Source: Acanthaster planci
Taxonomy: Eukaryota; Echinodermata; Asteroidea; Valvatida; Acanthasteridae
Direction of reading: 5' to 3'
NCBI RefSeq assembly: GCF_001949145.1
Contig: NW_019091381.1
Coordinates: 18,680 to 82,679, forward strand
Length of the DNA: 64,000 nucleotides
The notes under the pieces: generated by a model
Told to the model about the DNA's origin: nothing
Databases searched by the model: none
What the model saw: only the letters and a program-made list of their open reading frames with translations
Program-made: the position numbers and the translations under genes
Shown: piece by piece, positions 11,801 to 23,364 of the stretch
Numbering within the stretch: the first letter of the stretch is position 1
How the letters are laid out: every line of letters starts with the position of its first letter

Positions 11801-11981
11801 TGCAAATTCACTGACCACATAATTTCTAATTCTTGATATTTTTCCACAAACTTATTAACAAACGCACATATTATAACATGCAGTAAAAAGTTACAAAAAA
11901 TTCTGAATAGTGTTTTTCATATAATTATCCACAAACTTACAGTAAATTGACTAGAGCATGACACTTGTTTTCTTTATTCAA
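8805..11981. other. Intergenic between the carrier gene and the PDZ gene
   Basis: No coding exon was recognised. The 3' UTR of the minus-strand PDZ gene must begin at its right end. An AATAAA lies on the minus strand at 11973-11978, and another at about 10915-10920. Apart from one small inverted-repeat element at 10147-10285 the stretch looks ordinary and AT-rich. Confidence 0.4.
10147..10285. repeat. Small MITE (139 bp)
   Basis: ATTATCCTGTGAACACAAGT at the left end and its near-complement ACTTGTGTTACAGGATAAT at the right end form inverted arms of about 20 bp. They continue into C-rich/G-rich runs (about 10170 and 10255-10262). Confidence 0.55.
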
Positions 11982-12184
11982 TCATTCTGTCCATGTGCTG
12001 CGAGTTGCAATTGGAACCAGCCTCAATATCAGTTTGTCATTGTCCATCATCATGTCATAGACATCATCTATAGGTCGGTTACGAACATCAACACCATTTA
12101 TGTCCAGAATTTCATCCCCAACTGCAAGAAGACCAGCCAGGATCTTAGCTGGATGACCATCTCCAAGACGAGTAACAAAAACAC
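11982..12184 (-). CDS. PDZ protein, exon 10 (second half of PDZ and stop)
   Basis: Contains GVFVTRLGDGHPAKILAGLL, AVGDEILDINGVDVRNRP and DDVYDMMMDNDKLILRLV, then ATRSTWTE and TGA. This is a canonical PDZ second half. Confidence 0.85.
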
Positions 12185-15100
12185 CTGTACAAAATTAGTA
12201 ATTTAGTCATTCAGGAGTCAAAGAACATTTATTGAATATTGTTTAAAGTTCGAAGATCTATGCAAAGACTATAAAGTCATGATCCAGTGTTGCAGTTCAG
12301 AACATCTGGTCCAAGACTAGGACCAAGACTTGGAGTCCAGGACTAAGATCAAGACCATGAAATCAGGACCAAGACGGCCTGAGACCAGGATCCAGGCCTT
12401 AATTCAAAAATCAAATAAGGTGCATTACACAGTAACTCAAAAGGTTTCGAGTCAACTCGGACTCAAACCAACTCGGACCCATGCCAACTCGGACCCATGC
12501 CAACTCGGACCCACGACCAACTCGGACCCATGTCAAGTCGGCCCCAATACTAACCCGGACCCACGACCAACTCGGACCCACAACCAACTCGGACCCACCC
12601 TGAGTCAACTCGGACACAGCCCCAGGAGTGTGATTAACTTGTTGAAAATTTTTATTTTGTCCACTTTTACATTTTAGCATTTGGTAAATGACACTTTTGC
12701 ACTGCATGCTGCCAAGCTGTAACGTTTTGAAGCATCGTATGTCTACTCGCAAGCTCATTATTAATATTTTGGGATCCCACGGTTTCTTATTTTCTACAAT
12801 AAGACGTGCCATAATCACGAGGGATCATAGAATTATTTATATAAATCCCGAATTTGGGATTGATAGTTTCCGGTTCAGAGTATTTTTTTCACAAAAAGCC
12901 TCACAATGCTGGCCTATTTTGGATAGAGGCAGGCGGCTACATTCATATGAGCGCATAGTTTTACTACTATTACGGGGGTATCTTCGGGAAAAGGCGAATA
13001 AAAAAGTTCATAAAATTGAAACGAAAAGTGATTGATCTGTCCATAATCTTGAATTTTCAACGAAAAAATTAAGGCCAACCTCTTCGCGAGGTTCAAGAGT
13101 CAGCGCTATTTCGGTCTACAGGCGCGTAGTTGGTGTAATGCAACCATAAGACTCAGTGGGTCCGAGTTGACTCGAGGTGGGTCCGAAACGGCGTGGGTCC
13201 GAGTTGGCGTGAGTCCAAGTTGGTTGTGGGTCCGAGATGGTCGTGGGTCCGAGTTAGTATTGGGTCCGAGTTGGCGTGGGTCCGAGTTGGTCCTGGGTCC
13301 GAGTTGGCATGGGTCCGAGTTGGAATGGGTCCGAGATGGTTTGGGTCCGAGTTGACCTGATCCCACTCAAAATACCCTACTACCTACTTCCATACCCTAC
13401 TACATGATGGACATGTTATTGATTATGGCACAAGTACACCCCATAGTGCTGATCTCAGACAGAAACCAGCACTATGAGCAAATCTATGCAGGTGTTCAAT
13501 GTTAAGAACCTCACCTGAACCAAAGTTAGATGTACCACGCGCAATGTAGAATCCAAATGGTCCACTTGGTGGTTTAATTAATTCCACTGTCTGAGATCCA
13601 TCAGAGTTGATATTAAGAAGTTTCCCAACTTTCCTCATGTGGCTTGGTGATGTCACATCAGTTTCTTCAGATGTACGTTGTGGTCTTACATACAATCCAC
13701 TTATACTTGCAGAACGCCTGGAATTATTAAGCAAGTATCCATTGGTCAGCTCGACAAAGTCATTCGTCAAACTTTGACATACAAATCTGGAAAAATTACA
13801 GTATCTTCACAGGGACTAAATGTACATGTAAATGTTCTGAAAGACAGAACACAGTTCTGTCCGAAAAATGTTAAACACCTGAAATATGAAGTTTATACAA
13901 CTGAACAGACATAAAATAAGAGTGAATAAGTAAATTACCCTTTGAAAAACGAACATATAACTGAGTTTAGTAAGCAAGACTCGTGCTTGTCCAACACAGT
14001 TAGTTTTGCATTGTATTTGCAATACAAAGGCTGCTTAATAAAGCAATGCATTTTGCCATTGTGAATTCAGTGCATGTCTTAAAATTTTTCTCCTCACTGG
14101 AATGCAAGGTGTTTAAAAAAAGCATGTGAAATAAAAACGTAAAATAAATTATGAGGGACTGGAAAATTGCCTTCTTACTTTTTATGCAGATTCCTCTTAG
14201 AGTCCGTGTTGTCATGAGTTTTGTCCTTTTTGCTGAAAATCCCAGTCAGAGACCGCAATGATGGAGAACGCTTTAACTATTAACAAAACAGAAAGGAAAA
14301 AAATGTTGTTTAGGCAAATGAACTGAGAATGTAGAGAAAAATTAACATACAAATAGATACATGTACACTGTACATCTTGGTCAGTTACGACACATACCAG
14401 AACATTTACAACAGAACATGACCGGGCATCATTCAAGATGTCTTAGGGAATGTGTTTGAGCACACAGTAGAAATTCCAAATGAAAATAAAAATGCTGATA
14501 GAAATCACTTGAAGTATTATGAGAACATGAACCTAAAGATAACCTTTATTTGAATGATCTGCATGAGTGAGGGTTTTGTAACTTAAACCACCACAGTAAA
14601 ATTTCTTTTGTAAGGAATTGTTTTAGTAACAGCAAGAGGATTCTTTCATATAAAGTGACAGAGAAAAGAAAAAAGCTGACTAAAAAAATGGAATGCTGGG
14701 AAGCAAAGATAAAAATGTTTGGATTTACAGATGAACAAGGACATATACAAATGAATACCTTTGGCTGTGTATCATCTTCCTGGGTCGATGTATCAATCCT
14801 GTCAAGACTAAGGGCCCTTCTCATTGAACTGAATTTCTTTTTGGTTGCTTTACCAATACTTTGCATCTTTTCAGATATTGAGGCACGTGATGTGATGGAA
14901 AGGCGCGAACCACTCAGGTCTGAGTAATGCTCAAAATTTCTACAAATATAGAGAAAACAGGTGTAAGTGTCGAATTACTGCACAGTATAAATAATTATTA
15001 TCAGGCCTCAATTCCTTCACATGCATCATGTACACTGGAATGATTCCGATGGGGAACACAGGTGTATTCTGACAATGCCTTAACTTTTACTGTGTTAGCC

Positions 15101-18100
15101 ATTCCATTTGCAACATGGATTCTACGAAATTTACACAGCACTTGGAGAATCAATGTTACATTTACGTAGCGATTGCTTCTGTACATGTATTTGATAAAAA
15201 GGAAAGATGCAAACTGTAAAGGTGTTGTGCTCATTTTAGTTGTTTGGTGCACCACTTTCATGCAAAGCTTACCTTTTTAACCCCCCCCTTCTACATGTTG
15301 CTCTCTCAATTTCTGTATGAAGTCAACAAATGACCAATATGCTGTATGTGATTCTAACAACATAATTTTTATAAGTGTATTTTGCGACAGCAGGCAGGTC
15401 CCCCTCCTACTAGTAATGGTTTAAAAATATCACCAACAGGACCTCCCATGTGCACACAACTTGCTAAGCTAATTGACATTACTAGCCTGAAATGTTAATA
15501 GCTTTCTATATGTGTGCTATCCGCCCTGAGCAGAAAAAAGAGGACATTCTTTGAGTACTAACGGCATAGGCGCGCCGTGTGGTGCGCAAGTATATGTGCA
15601 TTGGACGTGGAGCACGCTGAGTTCGCATAACTGATTTACCATGTTTACTCTGGTATGTGTGGTCTTTGCGTACATGCAGAATGCGTGCAAGAACCCGCTT
15701 GTAACAATCTGTCTTTCTTGTCACCGATTGGGGGAGCATTTCAGCTCGGGGCGGATACCATCAGAAATTGTTTTCTCTAGTCGAGCCTGTATACCAAAAT
15801 TCTATTTGCCACGGACATACACATGTACATGTACCTGTTGAAGGCTAAACCATCTTTGGTGTCATTTTCAACAAATGAGATACTGTTGTCAAAGTCACTT
15901 GTTACACAAGGATTGCTATTAATATCCTTGTATTGTGAATGATGTCTTGAAGTCAACTTTACACCTGATGGAGGTTTCTTCTTGGCCTTGTTCACTTGTG
16001 CATAAATTGGTTCCTCATCACAGGGAGCCTGTACTGAAAAATCATCTACAAGAGTTGAAAAAAGAGAGAATAATTTCTGAATGTTAAACACATGTACATT
16101 TGTAAGTGTGTCTGAGTAAAAGTTGCAAGTCAAGGTGATGGTTTTCTGTTGGGGAGATTTTTCTCAATGCAGCCATTCTAAATGGTTGAAACCATTGGCT
16201 GTAAGTTGGATAAAAAAAAAACATTCCTTGCTCTCATCTACAAGAGTCAAAAAGAACTTGAACAAATTAAAATGTGTCCATACATGTACATGTGTCTTCT
16301 TTCAATAGATGTTGTCCCATTCCCAAATTTTTCCCTACTTTTCCCTGAAAGTAAAATGAAGGGCGCATACGTGTATCTGGATAAAATTGAGAGTGATGCA
16401 CCAATTCTTAGAAAATTGTTACACTCTTTCAAGTCACTGGTGAACTAACAAAATTGAACATACATGCATTTTGTAGGATTACACATATGACACACAACAA
16501 CACTATATGAACATACCCCTGATACCACCTGCAGAGCCTGGATGTTTGACCTTTGACTCCCCACTCTCTCTTAGTGGACTCTTAAAGTGCTGTTTCTTCC
16601 TCTCCGGTCGTTTCTTCTGAACTTCTGCATATAGTCCATCAAATGAGTCTGTGTCGCGCCATTTATTACTCACAGCTTTTCCATTTGATACATGTACTTT
16701 CTCTTCTGACTTCATACAGCCTTGTACCTGTATTTCTTCATAGGGATTGTCATTAGTTATAATTCTTGAGCGGTGGTCCATTTCACTGGAATATGTGTGT
16801 GTGTCATCTATACATGAATAGGCATTATGCCCACTCTCATTCCTGTGGTGGAAGTCCTTTGACTCAGTCTCGACAAAATCATGAGCGGTATTAGCTTTAC
16901 TTTTTACTGAGGTGGCAAGGGTGAGTTGGTTACTGTCATCGGGACACCTTTGTGTCCTACTCTGTGAACGTGAATGAGGTCTCCTTTCATATCTTTCATC
17001 TCTCAGCAAGTTACTATCCTCAAAATGTACTGAACGAGATGGTGAGGGTGGTCTAGCTCGTGATGAAGGTGGTCTTGCTCGTGATGAAGGTGGTCTTGCT
17101 CGTGATGGTGATGGAGGTCTTGAGTTTCTGTCTGATCTTCTACTGTCTGATTTCACACTTGATGATGCCTGCTGGTGTACTTTGTCTCTTCTGTCTTCAT
17201 GAGGTGATTTATGTTCCATCCCTATCAGTGTATCAGGGAAAATTTCATGCCTCATTTCTTCAGTTTCCAAAGACTCCATTGAACTTGAGAGTTTAGGACG
17301 AGCCCCTTGTTCAGTCCACACATCAGGTTTATCTGCTTGCAACCTTTAAGAACATACACAATTGTAACCATTACACTATGAGAAAAGTTTTAAACCAATA
17401 ACGCATACAGGTTTAAGCCATTTTCAAAGTGTCTCAGTATTTGCCTCTATAAAACTACATGTACAATCTGACAATGTACATGTACTGTGATTCCTAGTAC
17501 TTATAAGTATTATACGTGCAAGCATTTCAGTCTGGAAATGTGTTATTCTGCTCCAACAACATGCATACCACATTAAAATGAGCAGTTTATTGTGTTTAAA
17601 TGTTTAAGTGTTTGAAGCAATGAGTTTTGAAAAGTCCTTTTTAAATGCCTTCGTCATCATAATCTGTAATTAAACTGTTGATGATACATGTATAAGATAA
17701 AAAGAGAAAAAATATTTGAGTCAAACCTTTCATCCAGTTGGTAGAGGTCACTGTTTGCATTCACTGCACCACTGACTGGTTGAATGTTATGGTCTGCCCT
17801 TAATGGACCACTTACAGATTTACCCATGTGCCTACTTGATGTACTGGTCACTTCTCGCTTCTTTGATAACATTCGTAAAGTGTCCCGGGTTGTTGGAAGA
17901 GCTTTATATGCATCATTCCTAAACAGTATCAAAACAAAAAAGAAACTTTACCAAAATGAAACTCTGCTTCTGCCAAGGATTGATTTTTCTAGACATATTC
18001 AGGACGTACAGTCAATGTAATTTACATTATTGTAAAAAGCAGGATTTTATACGATGTAGATTGTCTGCTACATACATGTACACTGTACATGTACATGTAA

Positions 18101-21100
18101 CTATGACATACTGGTAGTAAAGGAAAGCATAGTTTATGACACTTGCTCCCTAGCTACTCTGTAAGAGAATCTGTTTTCTTCCCAACCAGGTTACTGATAC
18201 AATGTATAGCCTATATGTACAATCCCTTAATGGAATACCAATCATTGAAACAGCTTGAGGTTTTAATGTAAAGGGATCCATTATGGATTTTATGGTCTGT
18301 CCTGCTTTAGAAAGTAAAAACATGGACATGTTAAGTGCCAGCAAGGGTCTTTATGTCAAGCCAAAGTCAACATACATGTTGTATCATACAGTATGTACAT
18401 GTAATTCATTCATGCTCAGTTTGAAATCGATGGATCCATGCAGTGCTAACTGTAGATGAAAATTTGCAAACCATGGTGACTGCCATAAAGCTATAATGTT
18501 CATGTTCATGTAATCTTATTAGCAGCGTAATGCAAAAGTTACAATTTTCAAATATAACACACAATAAATGATATCCCATTAAGGCAAGCATGCACAGGTT
18601 TTTAAATTTTACATGTATTCAGTGCTTGGACAGTACCTGGTTTGAATTTGTGAAATGTTGGTGTTTACTCTGCTGATTCCAGAATCTGTATCACTATCTG
18701 CAGTGTGATAACCTGAAATGCAGATTTAAAATACATGTATCATTAGGATGTGTAGACTGAAGATACCTCTTTTATGAGTGACCGCTCTCTGACTGTCTGA
18801 GCCCACGTTTTTGCTAATACATGTACCTTAGCAAAAAATTTACATTTGTGTAATTTCTTCATCTGATCTGTTAAAATCAGCAAAAAACTTCTTAAATAAA
18901 TTACAGAGAGGTACATGTACATGTACATATGAAAAAGCAAAATTGCCAGCAGCAACAAGCACATTCATTTATTTTTTTTTTAAGTTTATGTATGCAAAGA
19001 ATTGAGTTGGTTAGAAAGGCACAATACATTTGAAAAATACAAACCTTGTGTTATGTGCAATCTGAGATCACATACATGTACATATACCGGTACATGTACA
19101 TACAGTATCTCCAAGCAAACTCCAATTCTCAATTCTGATTGGTCGGTCCATGGAAGCAATGATGTAATAATACATGTATCTGTATTGCGCAGTCCATTTT
19201 TCACCCAGTAAACAGTTGTACATTACAAGATGTTGTAACTGTGACTGTATGTATTTTACACTGCTGCAAAATGTACAGCTGCAGACTTCATTGAAAATTC
19301 AAAGTGGCAGATATGTGCCCCGTGCTATATGTTCATGCATGTCAACTTTGCTTCAAGATACATGTACATGACAATTGTTAATTGTAATTGCGCTTGACGA
19401 ACAGGGACCAGTTTACATGTACATGTAATACATTTGTGTTCCACATGTACATGTACATGTACCATACTACTCAGCCTTTACATCATGGCATGAGGGACAC
19501 AGACACACTACACTGTTCCATGTTAAACTAACGTTTGCCAGATAATAGGACTCGAAAACTACTCGGTTTAAAATGAATCGACTTGAAATGAGGAATGCCC
19601 TCAACGATGGCTGTCATGCATAAGACATTACATGTATGTACATGATACCCCGGTATATTACCTCTATGAGTGTTCATCTCACTCGATGCATGATAAACAG
19701 GCCCACTAGAATGCCTCCTTAACTTATACCCTGGAGGAGACCTTCTAATGTACTCGTGGTCATCCGTATCATCCGATCGACTTGAAAATGCCTCACTGGA
19801 CGGCTTGGAAGTCAGTCTTGTATTCTTTGTAGCTTGTTTTAAGGTTTGGTTTTCTGTCCTGCAGTGAAAGTTTATTCCTTCCAGATTTTCTGCACTTGCA
19901 TATTTTCTGTGGTCAGTCTGTATGACATCTGTTGGGGACAATGAACTATCAGTACTGATGTTACCATGACTTAGCCGCCGAGCACGTGATAATTTCGGTG
20001 ACCGTAGTAGGTCTCCCATCTTACTTTTATTTTTTTGAAGACGCTCTCTTATCGTCTGGGATTTGGTCCCTTTTTTACGTTCTAGTTCATCTCGTGGCGT
20101 ACTTGGAGGTGTAGGTTTCCGTGTGACCTCTCCATCAGACACACTTTGTCTGTTGCGTTTGAGAAGGAGATTTGCTGCTCGTCGTAAACTACCCCTTGTC
20201 TGTGATCCTCTACGAGGTTCTTGAGGAGGTTTAGGCAACATTCGAAGACCAAATTCAGGCTCAAATTGTGATGGCCCATTGTTGATACATGTAAGTGATT
20301 CTCCAGAATCCATCTTATGTTCAGTGTTCACAGGTGCAACATTCTGTGATGGTCCCCAAGTCATCCGCAACTGTTGGTAAAACTGTGAAGCTAGCTGTGG
20401 TTGGGATTTGTTATGCCTAACAAATCCATTAGACATGCTGGAGTTTACAGGCTGATTGGCAGTTCCTGGCATTTTACAGACACTTTCATTCTGACTTTGC
20501 TGAAGTTGCACCTGGTTGAAGTTGCATTCTGTTTCAATTCTCTGTAAATGTAACAACATTGACAAATATTTATGGAAAAGAATACACTGCACATCTGCAA
20601 ATGTATTTCATCAGGCTGACTTCGACAAGCAACTACATGTACATGTAAGTAAGGCAATTACATTCACATTAGACCACATTAAAAAAATGATAAATTGGTG
20701 AGCAGCCCTTTTAAAAAGCTAATTCATGAAAAATGCCAGTTTCAAACAAAGACCTGTGCTTATAAAAAAATCTGGAAGTTTTGCAAGCACAGTACAAACC
20801 TCCAATTTTGTTATTTTTGAAATTAAATTTACTGAAAAGTAACCCTTGACATGGTTGCACAATATAATCTGTTAATGCATGCAAATGTATGTACATTGTA
20901 CATGTACTGATGTAGGCACTTACATGTACATAATTTGCATGTACACATGTACATGTATAACACAAAACATTTTCTTTAAAATAAGGAATTACAGGATTCA
21001 GGCATTCATGCGTCATTAGTGGAACATATGAGCATTAAGAAAGGAAAGATGTTTCAACCAAATTACAACAGTTAGTTCAACAAGAATAAAAAAAGAAAAG

Positions 21101-22367
21101 AGTCAATGGATTCCTGACCCTGAGTTCAATATGCGGACATCACTTGACATACTGTGCACAAACTCTATAAGGATAGTCTGAAAAATTCTACAAGTAAGTG
21201 TTTTCTAAGTAAATGATTCAATATTTTAACTGTTACTGTGTAAATTTGACTTTTTAGGGCATATTAATATTATTATGACTTTCTGATGGCTTATATCATA
21301 AACCACTGCAAGGGAAAAAAAGTGATGCCCGCATATGAGACTCCTATACACTAAAAGTGTTACATGTATTAATGCAATGGCACTATTTGTGTAAAACGAG
21401 TGTACATGTATTTGAGGACTAATCTCTACCAGCAGACGTTGTACATGTAGTTCCATCGACAGAGTGCTTCACATTCAAGTCCAAGATAGTACTTAAACGG
21501 AAATTCAATACCTTCGATGGCCCAGTGTAGACAAGAAATACATGTACCAAATACGCTATCTAGGCCAACATGTACATCATCATGATGATCATGTAGGCCT
21601 GACTTGCCTAAAGGTACAGACTACATTGTACATGTACTTTAAAGTTTATTGCAAGGTAAACTTGTAATTTTTTATAAATATGATACTCGGGAACCTCCAC
21701 TCTAACACTGACAAAAATTTTTACCATGGTAAGGTACATGTGTACATGTACGAATGGAAGACTGCCAAAGAAAGCCTTACAAGTACATGAATGTAGGCCT
21801 AGGCCCTACTGTTTTCCTATATTTTAGACATTAACGTTATGTAATCAGCTAATTGAGTGCGGGAAAAAAGAGGAGTCCTGGCAATTAACAATTACCATGA
21901 TTACCGTTGAACTAACCTGATAACTGAAATCTCGATCATTTTAAAGCACATACCACTGGCATAGATAAAAGCAAAGCAATACTCAGTTGTCTTACCATTC
22001 CAACTTGCCGATATGGCTTGGTGTGCATTCCATTACTCTCATCGTCGTCATGTCCTCCAAATACATTACCAGTTTCAATGTTTCCATGTTCATTTTCACA
22101 AACATGGGAGCCTATTCCATTTATCCTTACAGAAACTGCTCCAGGTTGACGGTGCACACTCATCACATTACCGATTCCATTTCCACCTACTGTTGGATCA
22201 AAAACATGATTTGAGACGGAGTCAACCAATAAATCTTGACGCATTGACAACACAAGATCTTCAACGCTCATGTCCCCGTGTAGGTTTTGACCTTCATTTA
22301 CACCATTTTGTGTGGTTACTGGACTCCCTTGAAATGCTGATTCAGTTCTGTACTGTATAAATTCCAT
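11982..22367 (-). CDS. Large disordered scaffold-like protein with C-terminal PDZ domain
   Basis: Ten exons join to 3243 nt (1080 residues plus stop), and every junction closes in frame. Residues 1 to about 880 are low-complexity and rich in Ser, Arg and Pro. They include an RPPSSRA-type repeat in exon 5 and tyrosine motifs such as EEPIYAQV, DGLYAEV and NPYEEI that resemble SH2-binding sites. The last two exons encode one PDZ domain: TVELIKPPSGPFGFYIARG supplies the carboxylate-binding loop region, then GVFVTRLGDGHPAKILAGLL and AVGDEILDINGVDV. The protein ends about 15 residues after the domain (ATRSTWTE). The GPFGFYI form resembles Par6/SYD-1-type PDZ domains, but there is no PB1, CRIB, C2 or RhoGAP domain, so it is neither. 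A relationship to poorly characterised vertebrate proteins such as KIAA1614 is only a guess. The likely role is a cortical or signalling scaffold. The promoter is shared with a plus-strand exon at 22472. Confidence 0.8.
12309..12395. repeat. Short degenerate repeat of AGGACCAAGACT units
   Basis: Successive units such as TCCAAGACTAGGACCAAGACT and AATCAGGACCAAGACG form a simple array next to the foldback element, inside the PDZ-gene intron. Confidence 0.45.
12450..13356. mobile_element. Foldback element with minisatellite arms
   Basis: The left arm (12450-12617) is a run of about 10 CCAACTCGGACCCATG-like units of 16-17 bp. The right arm (13157-13356) is a run of about 12 inverted TGGGTCCGAGTTGGCG-like units. 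The unit variants occur in the same order in both arms when one is reverse-complemented (linker bases TTG, TCG, AGTAT, CG/CA, TCC/TCG, CA, AA/CA, TTT, GAC), so the arms are copies of each other. About 540 bp of unrelated sequence separates them. It lies in the intron between exons 9 and 10 of the PDZ gene. Confidence 0.75.
13515..13717 (-). CDS. PDZ protein, exon 9 (first half of PDZ)
   Basis: A 203-nt exon with RSASISGLYVRPQR, then the first PDZ strands including the GPFGFYIARG loop. It ends SNFGSG in phase 1 at G|GTGAGG. Confidence 0.85.
14179..14276 (-). CDS. PDZ protein, exon 8
   Basis: A 98-nt exon encoding LKRSPSLRSLTGIFSKKDKT and a basic tail. Phase 0 in, phase 2 out (AA|GTAAGA). Confidence 0.7.
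14759..14939 (-). CDS. PDZ protein, exon 7
   Basis: A 181-nt exon encoding NFEHYSDLSGSRLSITSRAS and a basic KATKKKFSSMRRALSLDR segment. It ends in phase 0 at AAG|GTATTC. Confidence 0.7.
15835..16045 (-). CDS. PDZ protein, exon 6
   Basis: A 211-nt exon starting DDFSVQAPCDEEPIYAQVNK and ending DGLAFNR. Phase 1 in, phase 2 out. The EEPIYAQV tyrosine motif is here. Confidence 0.7.
16517..17343 (-). CDS. PDZ protein, exon 5 (Arg/Ser/Pro repeats)
   Basis: An 827-nt exon. It carries four tandem RPPSxxRA-like units (RPPSPSRARPPSSRA and so on) around codon positions matching 17040-17110, and the motifs NPYEEIQV and DGLYAEVQKK. It ends in GSAGGIRG, phase 1. Confidence 0.75.
17727..17918 (-). CDS. PDZ protein, exon 4
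   Basis: A 192-nt exon encoding NDAYKALPTTRDTLRMLSKK through ...NSDLYQLDER. Phase 2 in and out; acceptor TTTAG|G, donor AG|GTTTGA. Confidence 0.7.
18637..18712 (-). CDS. PDZ protein, exon 3
   Basis: A 76-nt exon encoding YHTADSDTDSGISRVN and NISQIQT; phase 1 in and phase 2 out (donor CAG|GTACTG). Confidence 0.65.
19662..20541 (-). CDS. PDZ protein, exon 2
   Basis: Opens RIETECNFNQVQLQQSQ after acceptor TTACAG. It is 880 nt, contains basic stretches (RRGSQTRGSLRRAANLLLK, KLSRARRLSHG) and ends ...MNTHRG in phase 1 at G|GTAATA. Confidence 0.75.
21996..22367 (-). CDS. PDZ protein, exon 1
   Basis: Begins MEFIQYRTESAFQGSPV and is 372 nt, ending ...YRQVGM in phase 0 at donor ATG|GTAAGA. It has no signal peptide or membrane segment. 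Confidence 0.75.
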
Positions 22368-22471
22368 CTTGGCTGTCTACTTCAGTTGTTATTTGTTGTA
22401 ATATTCCAGAGTCCACGGCCTATCTTCACATTACCAATCAATCATCGCCGGAAGTCAACGATAAACGTAAA
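22368..22471. promoter_or_regulatory. Compact bidirectional promoter
   Basis: Only 104 bases separate the divergent ATGs at 22367 (minus) and 22472 (plus). The interval contains CCAAT (22434-22438) and an ETS/GABP-type GCCGGAAGT (about 22446-22454, ACTTCCGGC on the other strand). The plus-strand start AAAATGGCGTCC resembles a YY1-type initiator context. Function is inferred from motifs. Confidence 0.55.
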
Positions 22472-22569
22472 ATGGCGTCCTTTGTTGCTAGTCTACTGAG
22501 GTTGCTTAAAGTTGTTCGATTGAGGGCGCTATTACTGTGTTTCTGGCCTCGAGGGTGCCCCCGCAGCAA
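22472..22569 (+). CDS. Putative first coding exon of an unknown plus-strand gene
   Basis: ATG in context AAAATGGCG opens MASFVASLLRLLKVVRLRAL and LLCFWPRGCPRS, a hydrophobic and basic peptide that could be a mitochondrial presequence or signal-like segment. The exon runs straight into a strong donor, AA|GTAAGTTCGC. No second exon was recognised downstream, and the next 3 kb lies antisense to the presumed dynamin 3' UTR. It may instead be a non-coding divergent transcript. Confidence 0.35.
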
Positions 22570-23360
22570 GTAAGTTCGCATAGACAGCAGTGATAAATCC
22601 CCGTACTTCACAACTATTTTAAAAATACAACTCTCACAGGTGTTCAGGCTGCACAGAAAAATTATGTTCCACATGTCATTTTTCTTTTTTAATTTTTAGT
22701 GGGTTGACTGATGAATTTTTGAGAAATTCTCACTCAAAGCAGACCACCCCAGGAAACTTTCACTACCCGGAATTGTAGCCATTTTGAAAATGTATCCCTC
22801 TGCAAAATGGCTCAAATAGTGCCACTTTTGGACCCGATTGCATCCAAATTGCTCAGAATTGGAAGCCCTGACTCTGGCCCAGTGTCATATTTATTCAATT
22901 ACCCAGTTCCATGGCTCTCAGGACCCTCTAAGAGCCTAATATAGAATATTTTGAGTGTATAACTTTCATTAACCCCAACAGTCCTCAATCCTTCACCTGT
23001 TGGAGGACTGAGGACTGTTAGGGTTAATGAGCTCAGCAGACATATTTCTGGCCTACATACGTGGGTGCACCCTTTCAGGTGGTCGACCTAGTATAGTATG
23101 GACACCGAACCTACGCCTTCACTCGGGCAAAAATAAACCATTACCGCACGAAGGGGAGTTTTTGACTGTTAGTGAGGACTGTAGACATACAAAGCCATCA
23201 TAAAATTGCCAGATGGCTGCAAGTGAACTTGTTCAAACCATGAAGCTTGTTTGTTGCAAATTAATAAAAAAAAATTCATAGTCTTTGATTTCCTTAGCTC
23301 GAGTGTGAATCCGACATAGCAGATAGCCAAATGAAAAAATAGACAAGTTGCAGTAATAAC
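22570..23360. other. Intergenic, no gene seen
   Basis: Apart from the hairpin at 22967-23029 no feature is supported. The probable end of the dynamin 3' UTR is at about 23350. Confidence 0.35.
22967..23029. repeat. Short hairpin repeat, copy 1
   Basis: CATTAACCCCAACAGTCCTC and its near-perfect inverse form a stem of about 26 bp around an 11-base loop (TCACCTGTTGG). A second copy is at 37712-37768 with the loop in the opposite orientation. Confidence 0.7.
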
Positions 23361-23364
23361 AAAT

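Noticed and set aside
11973-11978. AATAAA as the PDZ gene polyadenylation site
   Set aside because: It lies only a few bases after the stop codon, giving an unusually short 3' UTR. Noted but not claimed; a later signal (about 10915) is possible.
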